Source of the DNA: Ectothiorhodospira shaposhnikovii
Lineage (GTDB): Bacteria; Pseudomonadota; Gammaproteobacteria; Ectothiorhodospirales; Ectothiorhodospiraceae
Length of the DNA stretch: 64,000 bases
NCBI RefSeq assembly: GCF_022227765.1
Contig: NZ_JAJMLZ010000006.1
Location: forward strand, 214,591-278,590
Reading direction: 5' to 3'
A model generated the notes under the pieces. It was not told where the DNA came from. It ran no database searches and worked only from the letters and a program-made list of their open reading frames with translations. The first letter of the stretch is position 1. Each line of letters opens with the position of its first letter. Of this stretch, positions 54,953 through 63,841 are shown piece by piece. A program made the translations under genes and the position numbers.

Positions 54953-57220
54953 ATGCTCCATGTTCTCAGACGCATCGTTCTGGAGGTAAGCGCCGCCGAT
55001 AACCTGACATCGGCCCTGGGCATCATCGTTCGGCGCGTCAAGCAGGAGCTGGATATCGATGTCTGCTCCGTCTATCTGAGCGAGCCCGGCGGCCAACGGC
55101 TGTTGCTGATGGCTTCCGAAGGCCTCAATCCCGATTCCGTCGGTCATGTGGAAATGTCCGCCGGCGAGGGGCTGGTGGGCCTGGTGGCGGAACGGGCGGA
55201 GCCGGTCAATCTGGAAAACGCCCCCGATCACCCGCGTTTCAAATATTTTCCCGAGACCGGTGAGGAACGTTATCACGCCTTTCTGGGCGTACCCATCGTG
55301 CATAACCGACGCATGCTGGGGGTGCTGGTGGTGCAGCAGCGGGAGCGTCGGCGTTTTGATGACGAGCATGTGGCCTTTCTCATCACCCTGGCGGCGCAGC
55401 TGGCCGGGGCCATCAGCCACGCGGAACTCATCGGCGAGGTGGGCCGTCGACGGGAACGCCCGCCTCAGGAAAACCTGCAGATCACCGGTATTCCCGGGGC
55501 CTCCGGGGTGGCCGTGGGCCAGGGTGTGGTGGCCTATGCCCTGGCCGACCTGGATTCCGTGCCCGATCGGGATGCGGAGAATGTTCAGGAGGAGGAGCAG
55601 GTTTTTCGCGAGGCGGTGCGGGCGGTTCAGGATGAACTCAATGAGATCAAGCAGCGGATGCAGGATGTTTTGCCGACGGAAGAACTGCTGCTGTTCGATG
55701 CCTACGTCATGATGCTGGGCAGCGACAGCCTGGTGAACGGCACGGTGGATCGCATCCGGGCCGGCAGCTGGGCGCCCTCGGCCCTGAGGGATACCGTGCG
55801 GGAAAGCACCCGGGCCTTCGAGGAGATGGATGACCCCTATCTGAGCGAGCGGGCTACCGATGTCAGGGACATCGCCCGTCGCATTCTCATGCGCCTGCAG
55901 TCCCATGTGCGCGGCCCGGAGGATTTTCCCGAGCGCACCATCCTGCTGGGAGAGGACGTCACCGCCACCCAGTTGGCCGAGGTGCCGACGGATCGTCTGG
56001 CCGGGGTGGTGTCATCCAAGGGCACCGGCTCATCCCATGTGGCCATCCTGGCCCGGGCCATGGGCATTCCGGCGGTGATGGGGGTCTCCGACCTGCCGGT
56101 GGGGCGGCTGGAAGGCCGCGAGATCGTGGTGGACGGTTACCGGGGCAGTCTCTACATTCAGCCCAGTCCGGAGTTGCTGGAGCAGTTCAAGCATCTGCAG
56201 GAAGAGGAGCAGGAGCTGGCGGAAGGCCTGCGGGCCCTGGCCCAGGAGCCGGCGATCACTCAGGATGGTTGCGAGGTGCCGGTGTATGCCAACAGTGGCC
56301 TGCTGGCGGATATTGCCCCCTCCATCCAGTCCGGCGCCGACGGCATCGGTCTCTACCGAACCGAAGTCCCCTTCATGATCCGGGACCGCTTTCCCGGAGA
56401 GGAGGAACAGTCGGAGATCTATCGAGAGGCCCTCATGTCCTTCAATCCCCGGCCAGTGACGCTGCGGACCCTGGATGTGGGCGGTGACAAGGCCTTGCCG
56501 TATTTCCCGGTGGAGGAAGACAACCCCTTTCTGGGTTGGCGGGGCATCCGCATCACCCTGGATCACCCGGAGATCTTCCTGACCCAGTTGCGCGCCATGC
56601 TGCGCGCCAGCCAGGGGCTGAGCAATCTCCACATCCTGTTTCCCATGATCAGTTCCCTGGGAGAACTCAAAGGTGCCCTGCAGCTGCTGCAGCGGGCCCG
56701 GGATGAGCTACTGGATGAGCATTATGTGATTCCCGTGCCCCGGGTGGGCGTGATGGTCGAGGTGCCTTCCGCGGTCTATCTGGCGGAAGCCTTGGCGCGC
56801 CGGGTGGATTTTCTGTCCGTGGGAACAAACGATCTGGTGCAGTACCTGCTGGCGGTGGATCGCAACAATGCCAGGGTGGCGGATCTTTACAATGCCCTGC
56901 ACCCGGCGGTGCTGCATGCCCTGGTTCATGCGGCCCGTGGCGCCCATCAGGCCGGCAAGCCCATCAGTGTCTGCGGCGAGATGGCCGCCGATCCTGCCTC
57001 GGTGATCCTGCTGCTGGGGATGGAGATCGATGCACTCAGTGTGAACGTGGCCTCCCTGTCACGGGTGAAGTGGGTGATCCGGAGCTTTTCCCGGGAGCGG
57101 GCCCGGGAGCTGCTCAATCAGTGCATGACCATGGAAGAGCCGGCGGCGATCCGGGCGCTGCTCAACAACGCCCTGGTGCAGGCCGGGCTTGGAGGGCTGG
57201 TGCGGGCCGGCAAGACCTGA
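54953..57220 (+). CDS. ptsP: Phosphoenolpyruvate-protein phosphotransferase EI-Ntr
   Basis: 755 residues. N-terminal GAF domain (about 1-160: LTSALGIIVRRVKQELDIDVCSVYLSE), PTS enzyme I N-domain with the phospho-accepting His (H362, GTGSSHVAILARAMG) and the C-terminal PEP-binding barrel (GIGLYRTEVPFM, RTLDVGGDKALPYF, and the active-site Cys in KPISVCGEMAAD). First component of the nitrogen PTS cascade feeding NPr and PtsN; glutamine binding to GAF is known in E. coli. Neither downstream partner is in this window. ATG at 54953 starts the GAF domain exactly. Confidence 0.96.
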   Translation: MLHVLRRIVLEVSAADNLTSALGIIVRRVKQELDIDVCSVYLSEPGGQRLLLMASEGLNPDSVGHVEMSAGEGLVGLVAERAEPVNLENAPDHPRFKYFPETGEERYHAFLGVPIVHNRRMLGVLVVQQRERRRFDDEHVAFLITLAAQLAGAISHAELIGEVGRRRERPPQENLQITGIPGASGVAVGQGVVAYALADLDSVPDRDAENVQEEEQVFREAVRAVQDELNEIKQRMQDVLPTEELLLFDAYVMMLGSDSLVNGTVDRIRAGSWAPSALRDTVRESTRAFEEMDDPYLSERATDVRDIARRILMRLQSHVRGPEDFPERTILLGEDVTATQLAEVPTDRLAGVVSSKGTGSSHVAILARAMGIPAVMGVSDLPVGRLEGREIVVDGYRGSLYIQPSPELLEQFKHLQEEEQELAEGLRALAQEPAITQDGCEVPVYANSGLLADIAPSIQSGADGIGLYRTEVPFMIRDRFPGEEEQSEIYREALMSFNPRPVTLRTLDVGGDKALPYFPVEEDNPFLGWRGIRITLDHPEIFLTQLRAMLRASQGLSNLHILFPMISSLGELKGALQLLQRARDELLDEHYVIPVPRVGVMVEVPSAVYLAEALARRVDFLSVGTNDLVQYLLAVDRNNARVADLYNALHPAVLHALVHAARGAHQAGKPISVCGEMAADPASVILLLGMEIDALSVNVASLSRVKWVIRSFSRERARELLNQCMTMEEPAAIRALLNNALVQAGLGGLVRAGKT

Positions 57221-57246
57221 CCGTTGGCCTCCGTCGCCGGTGGCGC

Positions 57247-57753
57247 CTACAGCCACCGGGAGAGATGGCGTTCCACTTGTTGCCAGTCCATCTCCCCCAC
57301 CTTCTGGTAGACGATGCGCCCGTTGGGTGCGATCAGGAATGAGGTGGGGGTCAGGCGCACGTCGCCGAAGGCCGTGGCCACCTCGCCGGTGGCGTCCAGT
57401 CCCACGGTGTAGTTGATGTCCCGTCTTCGGGCCATCTCCGCCACCTGTTCCGGCGGGTCGTAGGCCATGGCCACGCCGATCACCTTCAGGCCCCGCTCAT
57501 GGTAACGGTCATGGAGTTCCCGCAGGTGAGGGATTTCCTGCACGCAGCTGATGCAGGTGGTGGCCCAGAACGTGATCAGTACCGGCCTGCCTTCCAGCGA
57601 GGCCAAGTCCACCTGGGATTGATCCAGGGTCGGCACCACCACTCTGGGCATGGGACGCAGGCCTTCCGGTGCCAGCCACAGGGCCAGCAACCCTCCGACC
57701 AGCACCACCAAAAAGGCGCCTACCAGCAGATCTCTCGTTTTCATCTTCATCAT
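57247..57753 (-). CDS. TlpA/ResA-family thiol-disulphide protein
   Basis: 168 residues. One N-terminal anchor helix (LLVGAFLVVLVGGLLALWL), then a thioredoxin-like domain with active site FWATTCISCVQEIPHL (C-x2-C as CISC) and the cis-Pro loop LTPTSFLIAPNGRIV. Such periplasmic proteins keep cytochrome c cysteines or other substrates reduced. It ends 27 bases after ptsP on the opposite strand; a Shine-Dalgarno is weak. Function in cytochrome maturation is inferred from the family. Confidence 0.88.
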   Translation of the reverse strand: MMKMKTRDLLVGAFLVVLVGGLLALWLAPEGLRPMPRVVVPTLDQSQVDLASLEGRPVLITFWATTCISCVQEIPHLRELHDRYHERGLKVIGVAMAYDPPEQVAEMARRRDINYTVGLDATGEVATAFGDVRLTPTSFLIAPNGRIVYQKVGEMDWQQVERHLSRWL

Positions 57754-57903
57754 CGGCCGTTTCCGTGTTGCAAAGGGCAGGGCTGTATCTTACACGGCCA
57801 TGTTCGATCTTAAACCGGTGGTCATGGGCATGTATGATGGGTCCCTTGGGCAGGGGTATCATGCCCCGGGTAGAACGTTTCACAGCTGACCGGAGATGAA
57901 TGG

Positions 57904-58935
57904 GTGATAAGGGCAGGCATTGTCGGGGCCACCGGGTATACGGGGGTTGAACTGTTGCGGCTGTTGCTGGCCCACCCGCGGGTGGAGCCGGCGGTGATCA
58001 CTTCGCGGGGCAATGCCGGTGAGCCGCTGGAATCCCTGTTTCCGAACTTGCGCGGACAGGGGGCGCTGGTGTTTCAGGCACCTGATGCTGACGCCCTGGG
58101 TGACTGTGACGTGGTCTTCTTTGCCACGCCCCATGGAGTGGCGCACGCCATGGCCGGTGACCTGCTGGCGCGAGGTACCCGGGTCATCGATCTGTCCGCC
58201 GATTTCCGCATTAAGGATCCGCACCTGTGGAGCCGGTGGTACGGCCAGCCCCATGGCGCCCCCGAACTGCTGGACGAGGCGGTCTACGGGTTGCCGGAGA
58301 TCCACCGCGCCCGGATTACGCAGGCCCGCCTGATTGCCGTACCCGGCTGCTACCCTACCGCCGTCACCCTCGGGTTCCTGCCCTTGCTGGAGCAGGGCGT
58401 GGTGGATCCTGCCCGCCTGGTGGCCGACGCCAAGTCCGGTGTCAGCGGCGCCGGGCGCAAGGCCCAGGTGGGATCGCTGCTGTGCGAGGCTTCCGAAAAC
58501 TTCAAGGCCTATGCGGTGCCGGGGCACCGGCATCTGCCGGAGATCCTGCAGACCCTGTCCGCGGTTGCCGGACAATCGCCGGGTTTGACCTTCGTGCCTC
58601 ATCTGGTGCCCATGATCCGCGGCATTCTGGCCAGTCTCTACGCCACGCTGACCCACGCCGATACGGATCTGCAGGCGCTTTACGAAGCGCGCTATGCCGG
58701 GGAACCCTTTGTGGACGTGCTGCCCGCGGGCGGCCATCCGGAAACCCGCAGCGTCCGCGGTACCAATCTGTGCCGCCTGGCGGTGCATCGACCCGGTGGT
58801 GGGGATACGGTGGTGGTGCTTTCCGCCATCGACAATCTGGTCAAGGGGGCCTCCGGTCAGGCGGTGCAGAACATGAATCTCATGTTCGGACTGCCGGAGA
58901 CACTTGGGCTGGAATCCATCGCCGTGCTGCCCTGA
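57904..58935 (+). CDS. argC: N-acetyl-gamma-glutamyl-phosphate reductase
   Basis: 343 residues from a GTG after Shine-Dalgarno cggag. Third step of arginine synthesis, NADPH-dependent. Rossmann motif [18 protein letters not shown], catalytic Cys in [13 protein letters not shown] (about residue 148) and His in FVPHLVPM. Also [13 protein letters not shown] and [10 protein letters not shown]. Followed four bases later by the DUF6776 gene, in the common order argC-DUF6776-bactofilin-erpA. Divergent from the TlpA gene with a 150-base gap. Confidence 0.97.
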   Translation: MIRAGIVGATGYTGVELLRLLLAHPRVEPAVITSRGNAGEPLESLFPNLRGQGALVFQAPDADALGDCDVVFFATPHGVAHAMAGDLLARGTRVIDLSADFRIKDPHLWSRWYGQPHGAPELLDEAVYGLPEIHRARITQARLIAVPGCYPTAVTLGFLPLLEQGVVDPARLVADAKSGVSGAGRKAQVGSLLCEASENFKAYAVPGHRHLPEILQTLSAVAGQSPGLTFVPHLVPMIRGILASLYATLTHADTDLQALYEARYAGEPFVDVLPAGGHPETRSVRGTNLCRLAVHRPGGGDTVVVLSAIDNLVKGASGQAVQNMNLMFGLPETLGLESIAVLP

Positions 58936-58939
58936 CATC

Positions 58940-59692
58940 ATGGTCAGGCGACGGGTCCCTGGCGGGTACTACCATGGCGGACGCTCTCGCCCCTGGTGGG
59001 TGTGGTTGTCCGCCGTATTGGTGGCGGGGATTCTGCTGATTGCCGGATGGCAGGTCTATCAGCTGGGTTATGAGCGCGGTCTGCTGTACGGGCAGGATTC
59101 GGATCTGCAGATCGCGGAACTGCGGCCCCGATACAAGGATCTTGAAGTGGCCCACCGTCAGCTCAGGCAACGCCATGCGGTGCTGGAACGGGACCTGATG
59201 ATCGAACGTGAGGCGTCGGCGCGGGTCCGTGAGTCGATTCACGACATGGAGCAACGCATCTACCACCTGACGGAGGAACTGGATTTCTTCCGTAACATCA
59301 TCTCGCCGGAAGACCTGGAGCGCGGGCTTCACATCCAGCGGGTCAGGCTGGAACCGGACCCGGACAATCCCGGGCATTATTTCTACCAGGTGGTGCTGAC
59401 CCAGGTGCAGGGCAGTCAGGTGGTGGAGGGGACCTTGCGACTGGGGCTGGAGGGGCGTGATGGCGGTGAACGGGTGCGTTACGACCACGCAACCATCTGC
59501 CCGGATCAGGCTCGGGGCAGGGGCTTTTCGTTCCGCTATTTTCAGGTGCTCGAAGGGCGTCTGGTGTTGCCCGAACAGCTGCTGCCGGAACGTCTGATGA
59601 TCGAGGCCGAGCCTGCCGGGAGCGGGCTGCGTGTCGCGGAACAGTCCCTGCCGTGGCAATCCCTTTTCAATCTCAGTGGAGGCAACCCCTGA
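58940..59692 (+). CDS. Membrane-anchored coiled-coil protein (DUF6776)
   Basis: 250 residues. Basic N-terminus, one membrane helix (WVWLSAVLVAGILLIAGW, about 20-40), then a coiled coil (about 55-120, LEVAHRQLRQRHAVLERDLM and ESIHDMEQRIYHLTEELDF) and a beta-rich C-terminal domain in the periplasm (VRLEPDPDNPGHYFYQVVLTQ, SFRYFQVLEGRLVLPEQLLP). Known only as DUF6776. Its stop shares a base with the bactofilin start (TGATG), so it is likely a membrane partner of the bactofilin. Confidence 0.85.
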   Translation: MVRRRVPGGYYHGGRSRPWWVWLSAVLVAGILLIAGWQVYQLGYERGLLYGQDSDLQIAELRPRYKDLEVAHRQLRQRHAVLERDLMIEREASARVRESIHDMEQRIYHLTEELDFFRNIISPEDLERGLHIQRVRLEPDPDNPGHYFYQVVLTQVQGSQVVEGTLRLGLEGRDGGERVRYDHATICPDQARGRGFSFRYFQVLEGRLVLPEQLLPERLMIEAEPAGSGLRVAEQSLPWQSLFNLSGGNP

Positions 59693-60180
59693 TGTGGTCC
59701 CGTCGCAAGAAAATCAAGCCCGCCCGAGTGGATACCATCGTGGGTCGAAACACGGTCATTACCGGTGACGTGAAATTTTCCGGCGGTCTGCACCTGGAGG
59801 GCACGGTGCGCGGCAATCTGCTGGCCGATGATGCGTCTCAGGAGTCCGTTCTGATCCTCAACCAAGGCGCCCTGGTGGAAGGGGATGTCAGGGTTCCCCG
59901 GGTGATCATCAATGGGTCCGTGGAAGGCGATGTGCATGCATTCGTGCATGTGGAACTGGCGCCCCACGCGCGCATTCGCGGCAATCTGCACTACACCATG
60001 ATGGAAATGGCCGCCGGAGCCGAGGTCAACGGCAGTCTGGTCAGGCAGTCCGACGAGCCCATGCGGCTTGAGCATCTGGATGTCCCGGCGGAGAATGCCC
60101 GTCGCGAGGTCGGCAAGAAGCCTGCGGGGGCGACTGAAGCCGCGCCCGCCATGCCGGACGCGGTAACCAAGGATTCTTGA
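59692..60180 (+). CDS. Bactofilin (polymer-forming cytoskeletal protein)
   Basis: 162 residues. A short basic N-terminus (WSRRKKIKPARVDTIVG) may bind membrane; then the right-handed beta-helix (about 20-120) of repeated strands: TVITGDVKFSGGLHLEGTVRG, LNQGALVEGDVRVPRVIING, EGDVHAFVHVELAPHARIRGN. The C-terminal tail is disordered and Ala/Pro-rich. Bactofilins form filaments that position peptidoglycan enzymes. Coupled to the upstream DUF6776 gene by overlap. The ATG at 59692 is preferred; an upstream start in the same frame would enter DUF6776. Confidence 0.9.
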   Translation: MWSRRKKIKPARVDTIVGRNTVITGDVKFSGGLHLEGTVRGNLLADDASQESVLILNQGALVEGDVRVPRVIINGSVEGDVHAFVHVELAPHARIRGNLHYTMMEMAAGAEVNGSLVRQSDEPMRLEHLDVPAENARREVGKKPAGATEAAPAMPDAVTKDS

Positions 60181-60259
60181 CCGTTTCCGTAAGCCAATGA
60201 TAGCGTAGCGGGATCGCCCACCCCGGGCCCAAGACAGCGACCACGGAGAAGCACAGAAG

Positions 60260-60622
60260 ATGAGCGCAACCGAAACCAGTACCGATGCCATGCCCAGCCC
60301 GCTGGTGTTCACCGATTCCGCGGCGGCCAAGGTGAAGGCCCTGATCGACGAGGAAAACAATCCCGAGCTCAAGCTGCGCGTCTTCGTCAGCGGCGGTGGC
60401 TGCTCCGGGTTCCAGTACGGTTTCACCTTCGATGAGGAAGTCAATGAAGGGGATACCACCGTAGAGAAGGCAGGGGTGACCCTGCTCATCGATCCCATGA
60501 GTTTCCAGTACCTGATGGGGGCCGAGATCGACTACACGGAGAGCCTGGAAGGGGCTCAGTTCGTGATTCGCAACCCCAATGCCACCACCACCTGTGGTTG
60601 CGGGTCTTCATTCTCCGTCTGA
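60260..60622 (+). CDS. erpA: Iron-sulfur cluster insertion protein ErpA
   Basis: 120 residues, A-type carrier fold. Three conserved Cys: [16 protein letters not shown] (first) and CGCGSSFSV at the C-terminus (last two). Delivers [4Fe-4S] clusters to apo-targets. The N-terminal 15 residues are variable. Belongs to the argC-DUF6776-bactofilin-erpA group and is 80 bases after the bactofilin. Confidence 0.96.
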   Translation: MSATETSTDAMPSPLVFTDSAAAKVKALIDEENNPELKLRVFVSGGGCSGFQYGFTFDEEVNEGDTTVEKAGVTLLIDPMSFQYLMGAEIDYTESLEGAQFVIRNPNATTTCGCGSSFSV

Positions 60623-60635
60623 CGGGAGTGTCGGC

Positions 60636-61298
60636 ATGAATCTCCCCCGGTTGCTCGCCCTGGTCCGTTTCGGCTGGTATCGCATGATGGCCCAGTTGGG
60701 TCATGACACCGGCCGTTTCAATGTCGGTTACATGTATGCCAGAGGTCAGGGCGTCCGGCAGGATGATGCCGAGGCGGTCCGCTGGTACCGGATGGCGGCC
60801 GAGAACGGGGACCTCAATGCCCAGACCAACCTGGCGCTGATGTACGTCCAGGGGCGGGGCGTGGACAAGGATGAGGTCCAGGCCCTACGCTGGTACCGGC
60901 AGGCAGCGGAGCAGGGCAGCACCCGTGCCCAGTGCAATCTGGCCTATCTGTACCTGCACGGTATCGGTACGGATGCGGACGAAGCGCGAGCCGCCCATTG
61001 GTATCGGATGGCGGCGGATCTGGAAAATCCCGCGGCCCAGTCCGACCTGGGGGTGTTGTATGCCAATGGCCGTGGTGTTCCCCGGGATCTGGTTCAGGCC
61101 TACATGTGGACGCAGCTGGCTGCCTTTCAGGGATATGCACAGGCGGAGGAGAACCTCGGGCAATACGCCGCCGACATGACGCCGGAACAGATCGAGACGG
61201 CTCGCGGGCTGGCTCGGGACTGGGATGCCGAGGCCTCCTCGGCCCAGGCGCGGTCGATGGCCGCGGAACCGATGACGGCGCCGGTCCGGGAGACCTGA
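60636..61298 (+). CDS. Sel1-like repeat protein
   Basis: 220 residues, ATG at 60636. After a hydrophobic start (about 1-22, not clearly a signal peptide) come four Sel1 repeats: FNVGYMYARGQGVRQDDAEA, TNLALMYVQGRGVDKDEVQA, CNLAYLYLHGIGTDADEARA, SDLGVLYANGRGVPRDLVQA. Each is followed by A/R-WYRMAA-like helices. Sel1 proteins are scaffolds in diverse signalling or envelope complexes. It starts 13 bases after erpA, so it may be co-transcribed. Function unknown. Confidence 0.9.
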   Translation: MNLPRLLALVRFGWYRMMAQLGHDTGRFNVGYMYARGQGVRQDDAEAVRWYRMAAENGDLNAQTNLALMYVQGRGVDKDEVQALRWYRQAAEQGSTRAQCNLAYLYLHGIGTDADEARAAHWYRMAADLENPAAQSDLGVLYANGRGVPRDLVQAYMWTQLAAFQGYAQAEENLGQYAADMTPEQIETARGLARDWDAEASSAQARSMAAEPMTAPVRET

Positions 61299-61311
61299 CG
61301 CCCCGGCGAGC

Positions 61312-61332
61312 CATGCCCCGTCACGGGGCATG
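61312..61332. terminator. Hairpin between the Sel1 gene and anmK
   Basis: Perfect 9-bp stem CATGCCCCG / CGGGGCATG with a TCA loop that is also the anmK stop codon (complement). It lies between convergent genes and probably serves both. Confidence 0.55.
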
Positions 61333-62433
61333 AATCCCCCCCAGCATCACGGCCCTGGATGCCCCGGTCACCGCGGGCAGGTTTCCCGTTCTGCCTTGCA
61401 TGCGTTCCCTGGCCAGCCAGGCAAAGGCCATGGCCTCCACCCAATCCGGATCCAGCCCGTGGCGGCTGGAGGATTCCACGATGCAGGGTGCCAAGTGTGC
61501 CCGTAGACGCGCCATCAGGGCTCCATTGTGCACACCGCCGCCGCAGACGATCACCCTCGCGGCGTTGGAGGCGTGGGACTGGATGGCCCGGGCAATGCTC
61601 GTGGCCGTGAATTCCAGCAGGCTACGCTGAACATCTGCTGCCGACACCCCCGGGCAGGTCGCCAGGTGGGCCTGGAGCCAGGTCGGGCTGAAGTATTCCG
61701 TTCCCGTGCTCTTGGGCGGTGCCAGATCCAGGTAGGGGTCCGCCATCCAGCGTGCCAGCAAGGCTTCCGACACCTGTCCGGTCATGGCCCAATCACCGTT
61801 TTCATCGTGCCGCGCCTGTCGATGGTGACGGATCCAGTGATCCATCAAGGTGTTGGCCGGCCCGGTATCAAAGCCGAGTACCGGGGCCTGGGCCGAGGTC
61901 GGCAGGTGGGTGATGTTGGCGATCCCGCCCAGATTGAGTACCACGCGATCCTCCCTCGGATGTTGCAGCACGGCCCGATGAAAGGCCGGTACCAGCGGTG
62001 CGCCCTGGCCGCCGACGGCCACGTCGGCGGTACGAAAATCCGCCACCACGGTCAGACCGGTGGCCTGGGCGATCCGGGCCGGACTGCCGATCTGCAGAGT
62101 GAAGGGCGGATGCGCGTCCGGTCGATGCCGTACCGTCTGTCCGTGGCTGCCGATGGCCGTGATGGTGCTGGCGGGTACCTGTGCCCGCGCCAGCAGGGAC
62201 AGGGCGGCGTCGGCCATCAGATCGCCGGTCAGGGCGTCCAGGCGTCCGAAATCATCCAGATTGCCGCGCCAGTCCGGCGCCGCCAGTGTCCTCAAGTCCT
62301 GTCGCAATGACTCGGGAAATGGGTGCGCGATGGCCATCAGGCATTGCGGTCCGTCGGCGTTGAATTCCACCAGGGCGGCATCCACGGCATCCATGCTGGT
62401 GCCCGAGATCAGTCCGATATAGCGTTCGGTCAT
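61321..62433 (-). CDS. anmK: Anhydro-N-acetylmuramic acid kinase
   Basis: 370 residues. Recycles cell-wall anhMurNAc to MurNAc-6-P. Starts with YIGLISGTSMDAVDAALVEF (phosphate motif), then AIGSHGQTVRHRPD, VVADFRTADVAVGGQGAPLVP and LNLGGIANITHLP, with a C-terminal VIVCGGGVHNGALMARLRA. Divergent from tyrS with 120 bases between. The anmK/tyrS/rRNA order is also known from Pseudomonas. Confidence 0.96.
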   Translation of the reverse strand: MTERYIGLISGTSMDAVDAALVEFNADGPQCLMAIAHPFPESLRQDLRTLAAPDWRGNLDDFGRLDALTGDLMADAALSLLARAQVPASTITAIGSHGQTVRHRPDAHPPFTLQIGSPARIAQATGLTVVADFRTADVAVGGQGAPLVPAFHRAVLQHPREDRVVLNLGGIANITHLPTSAQAPVLGFDTGPANTLMDHWIRHHRQARHDENGDWAMTGQVSEALLARWMADPYLDLAPPKSTGTEYFSPTWLQAHLATCPGVSAADVQRSLLEFTATSIARAIQSHASNAARVIVCGGGVHNGALMARLRAHLAPCIVESSSRHGLDPDWVEAMAFAWLARERMQGRTGNLPAVTGASRAVMLGGIHAP

Positions 62434-62553
62434 GCAGGTTCTCTTCCAGATTCAGAGGGCGGGGCCGTGTGTCGGATCGTTTCTTTGGTTATCATCGCCC
62501 TCCATCCCGATGTCAAATCAACGTCCTGATACACGTATCCACAGAGAAAGGAA

Positions 62554-63753
62554 ATGACCGAAGTTTCAGATCAGATCGAGCGCATTCGTCGTGGCTGTCA
62601 TGAACTCCTGCTGGAAGAGGAGTTGCGGGAGAAGCTCAAGGCCGGGCGCCCCCTGAAGATCAAGGCCGGTTTTGATCCCACGGCACCCGATCTGCACCTG
62701 GGACATACGGTGCTGCTCAACAAGCTGCGTCAGTTCCAGGACCTGGGGCATGAGGCCATCTTTCTGATCGGTGACTTCACCGGCATGATTGGTGACCCCA
62801 GCGGCAAGAACAGCACCCGTCCTCCGCTGACTCCGGAGCAGGTGGCCGAGAATGCCCGCACCTATCAGGAGCAGATCTTCAAGATCCTGGACCCGGAGCG
62901 GACTCGGGTCACGTTCAATTCCGCCTGGATGGGTAAGCTCAGTGCTGCCGACATGATCCAGCTGGCGGCTCGTCACACCGTGGCGCGAATGCTGGAACGG
63001 GATGATTTCCACAAACGCTACACCGCGGGTCAGCCCATTGCCATTCATGAATTCCTCTACCCGCTGATCCAGGGCTATGACTCGGTGCAGTTGCAGTCCG
63101 ACGTGGAACTGGGCGGGACCGATCAGAAGTTCAATCTTCTCATGGGGCGAGAATTACAGAAGCAGTATGGCCAGTCGCCGCAGGTGGTGCTGACCATGCC
63201 CATTCTGGAAGGGCTGGATGGCGTGCAGAAGATGTCCAAGTCTCTGGGTAACTACATTGGGATCACCGAGGCGCCCGAGGAGATGTTCGGCAAGATCATG
63301 TCCGTGTCCGACGAACTCATGTGGCGGTACTTCGAGCTGCTGTCCTTCCGGCCGATGGCGGAGATCGAAGGTTTCCGCCGCGCGGTGGCCGAGGGCGCCA
63401 ATCCCCGCGATATCAAGTTCCTGCTGGGCGAGGAACTGGTGGGCCGGTTCCATGATGCCGCGTCCGCGGCCCGGGCAAAACAGGCTTTCATCGAGCGGTT
63501 CCAGAAGGGCGCGATGCCCGACGACATCGAGACCGTCACGGTGTCTGCACCGGAGGGCGCCTTGCCGTTGGCGAACCTGCTCAAGGAAGCGGGTTTGGTG
63601 TCCAGCACCTCCGAGGCGATGCGCATGATCCGCCAGGGGGCGGTACGGATCGACGGTGAGCGTGTGGACGATGCCGGCATTCAGGTGCAGGCCGGCAGTG
63701 AGGCGGTCTACCAAGTGGGCAAGCGACGTTTTGCACGGGTGTCATTGCGCTGA
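62554..63753 (+). CDS. tyrS: Tyrosyl-tRNA synthetase (TyrZ-type)
   Basis: 399 residues. Class I motifs are HLGH (DLHLGHTV, about residue 49) and KMSKS ([13 protein letters not shown]). The canonical KMSKS and the position before an rRNA operon match the Pseudomonas TyrZ group, unlike E. coli TyrS with KFGKT. Substrate pocket includes [21 protein letters not shown] and the S4 RNA-binding domain closes the protein (about 330-399: [15 protein letters not shown]). ATG at 62554 after Shine-Dalgarno agaaagg. Confidence 0.96.
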   Translation: MTEVSDQIERIRRGCHELLLEEELREKLKAGRPLKIKAGFDPTAPDLHLGHTVLLNKLRQFQDLGHEAIFLIGDFTGMIGDPSGKNSTRPPLTPEQVAENARTYQEQIFKILDPERTRVTFNSAWMGKLSAADMIQLAARHTVARMLERDDFHKRYTAGQPIAIHEFLYPLIQGYDSVQLQSDVELGGTDQKFNLLMGRELQKQYGQSPQVVLTMPILEGLDGVQKMSKSLGNYIGITEAPEEMFGKIMSVSDELMWRYFELLSFRPMAEIEGFRRAVAEGANPRDIKFLLGEELVGRFHDAASAARAKQAFIERFQKGAMPDDIETVTVSAPEGALPLANLLKEAGLVSSTSEAMRMIRQGAVRIDGERVDDAGIQVQAGSEAVYQVGKRRFARVSLR

Positions 63754-63778
63754 CCTCGTCCGGGTGGGGCAATAAGCT

Positions 63779-63799
63779 CCTCTCCCCTTGCGGGAGAGG
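63779..63799 (+). terminator. Hairpin after tyrS
   Basis: Stem CCTCTCCC / GGGAGAGG with a five-base loop begins 26 bases after the tyrS stop. It likely ends tyrS and shields the downstream rRNA promoter. Related in sequence to the hairpin at 28251-28274. Confidence 0.55.
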
Positions 63800-63841
63800 G
63801 GTTGGAGAGAGTGGGGAAGGGAGTGTCCGGGCGTGCGTGCT

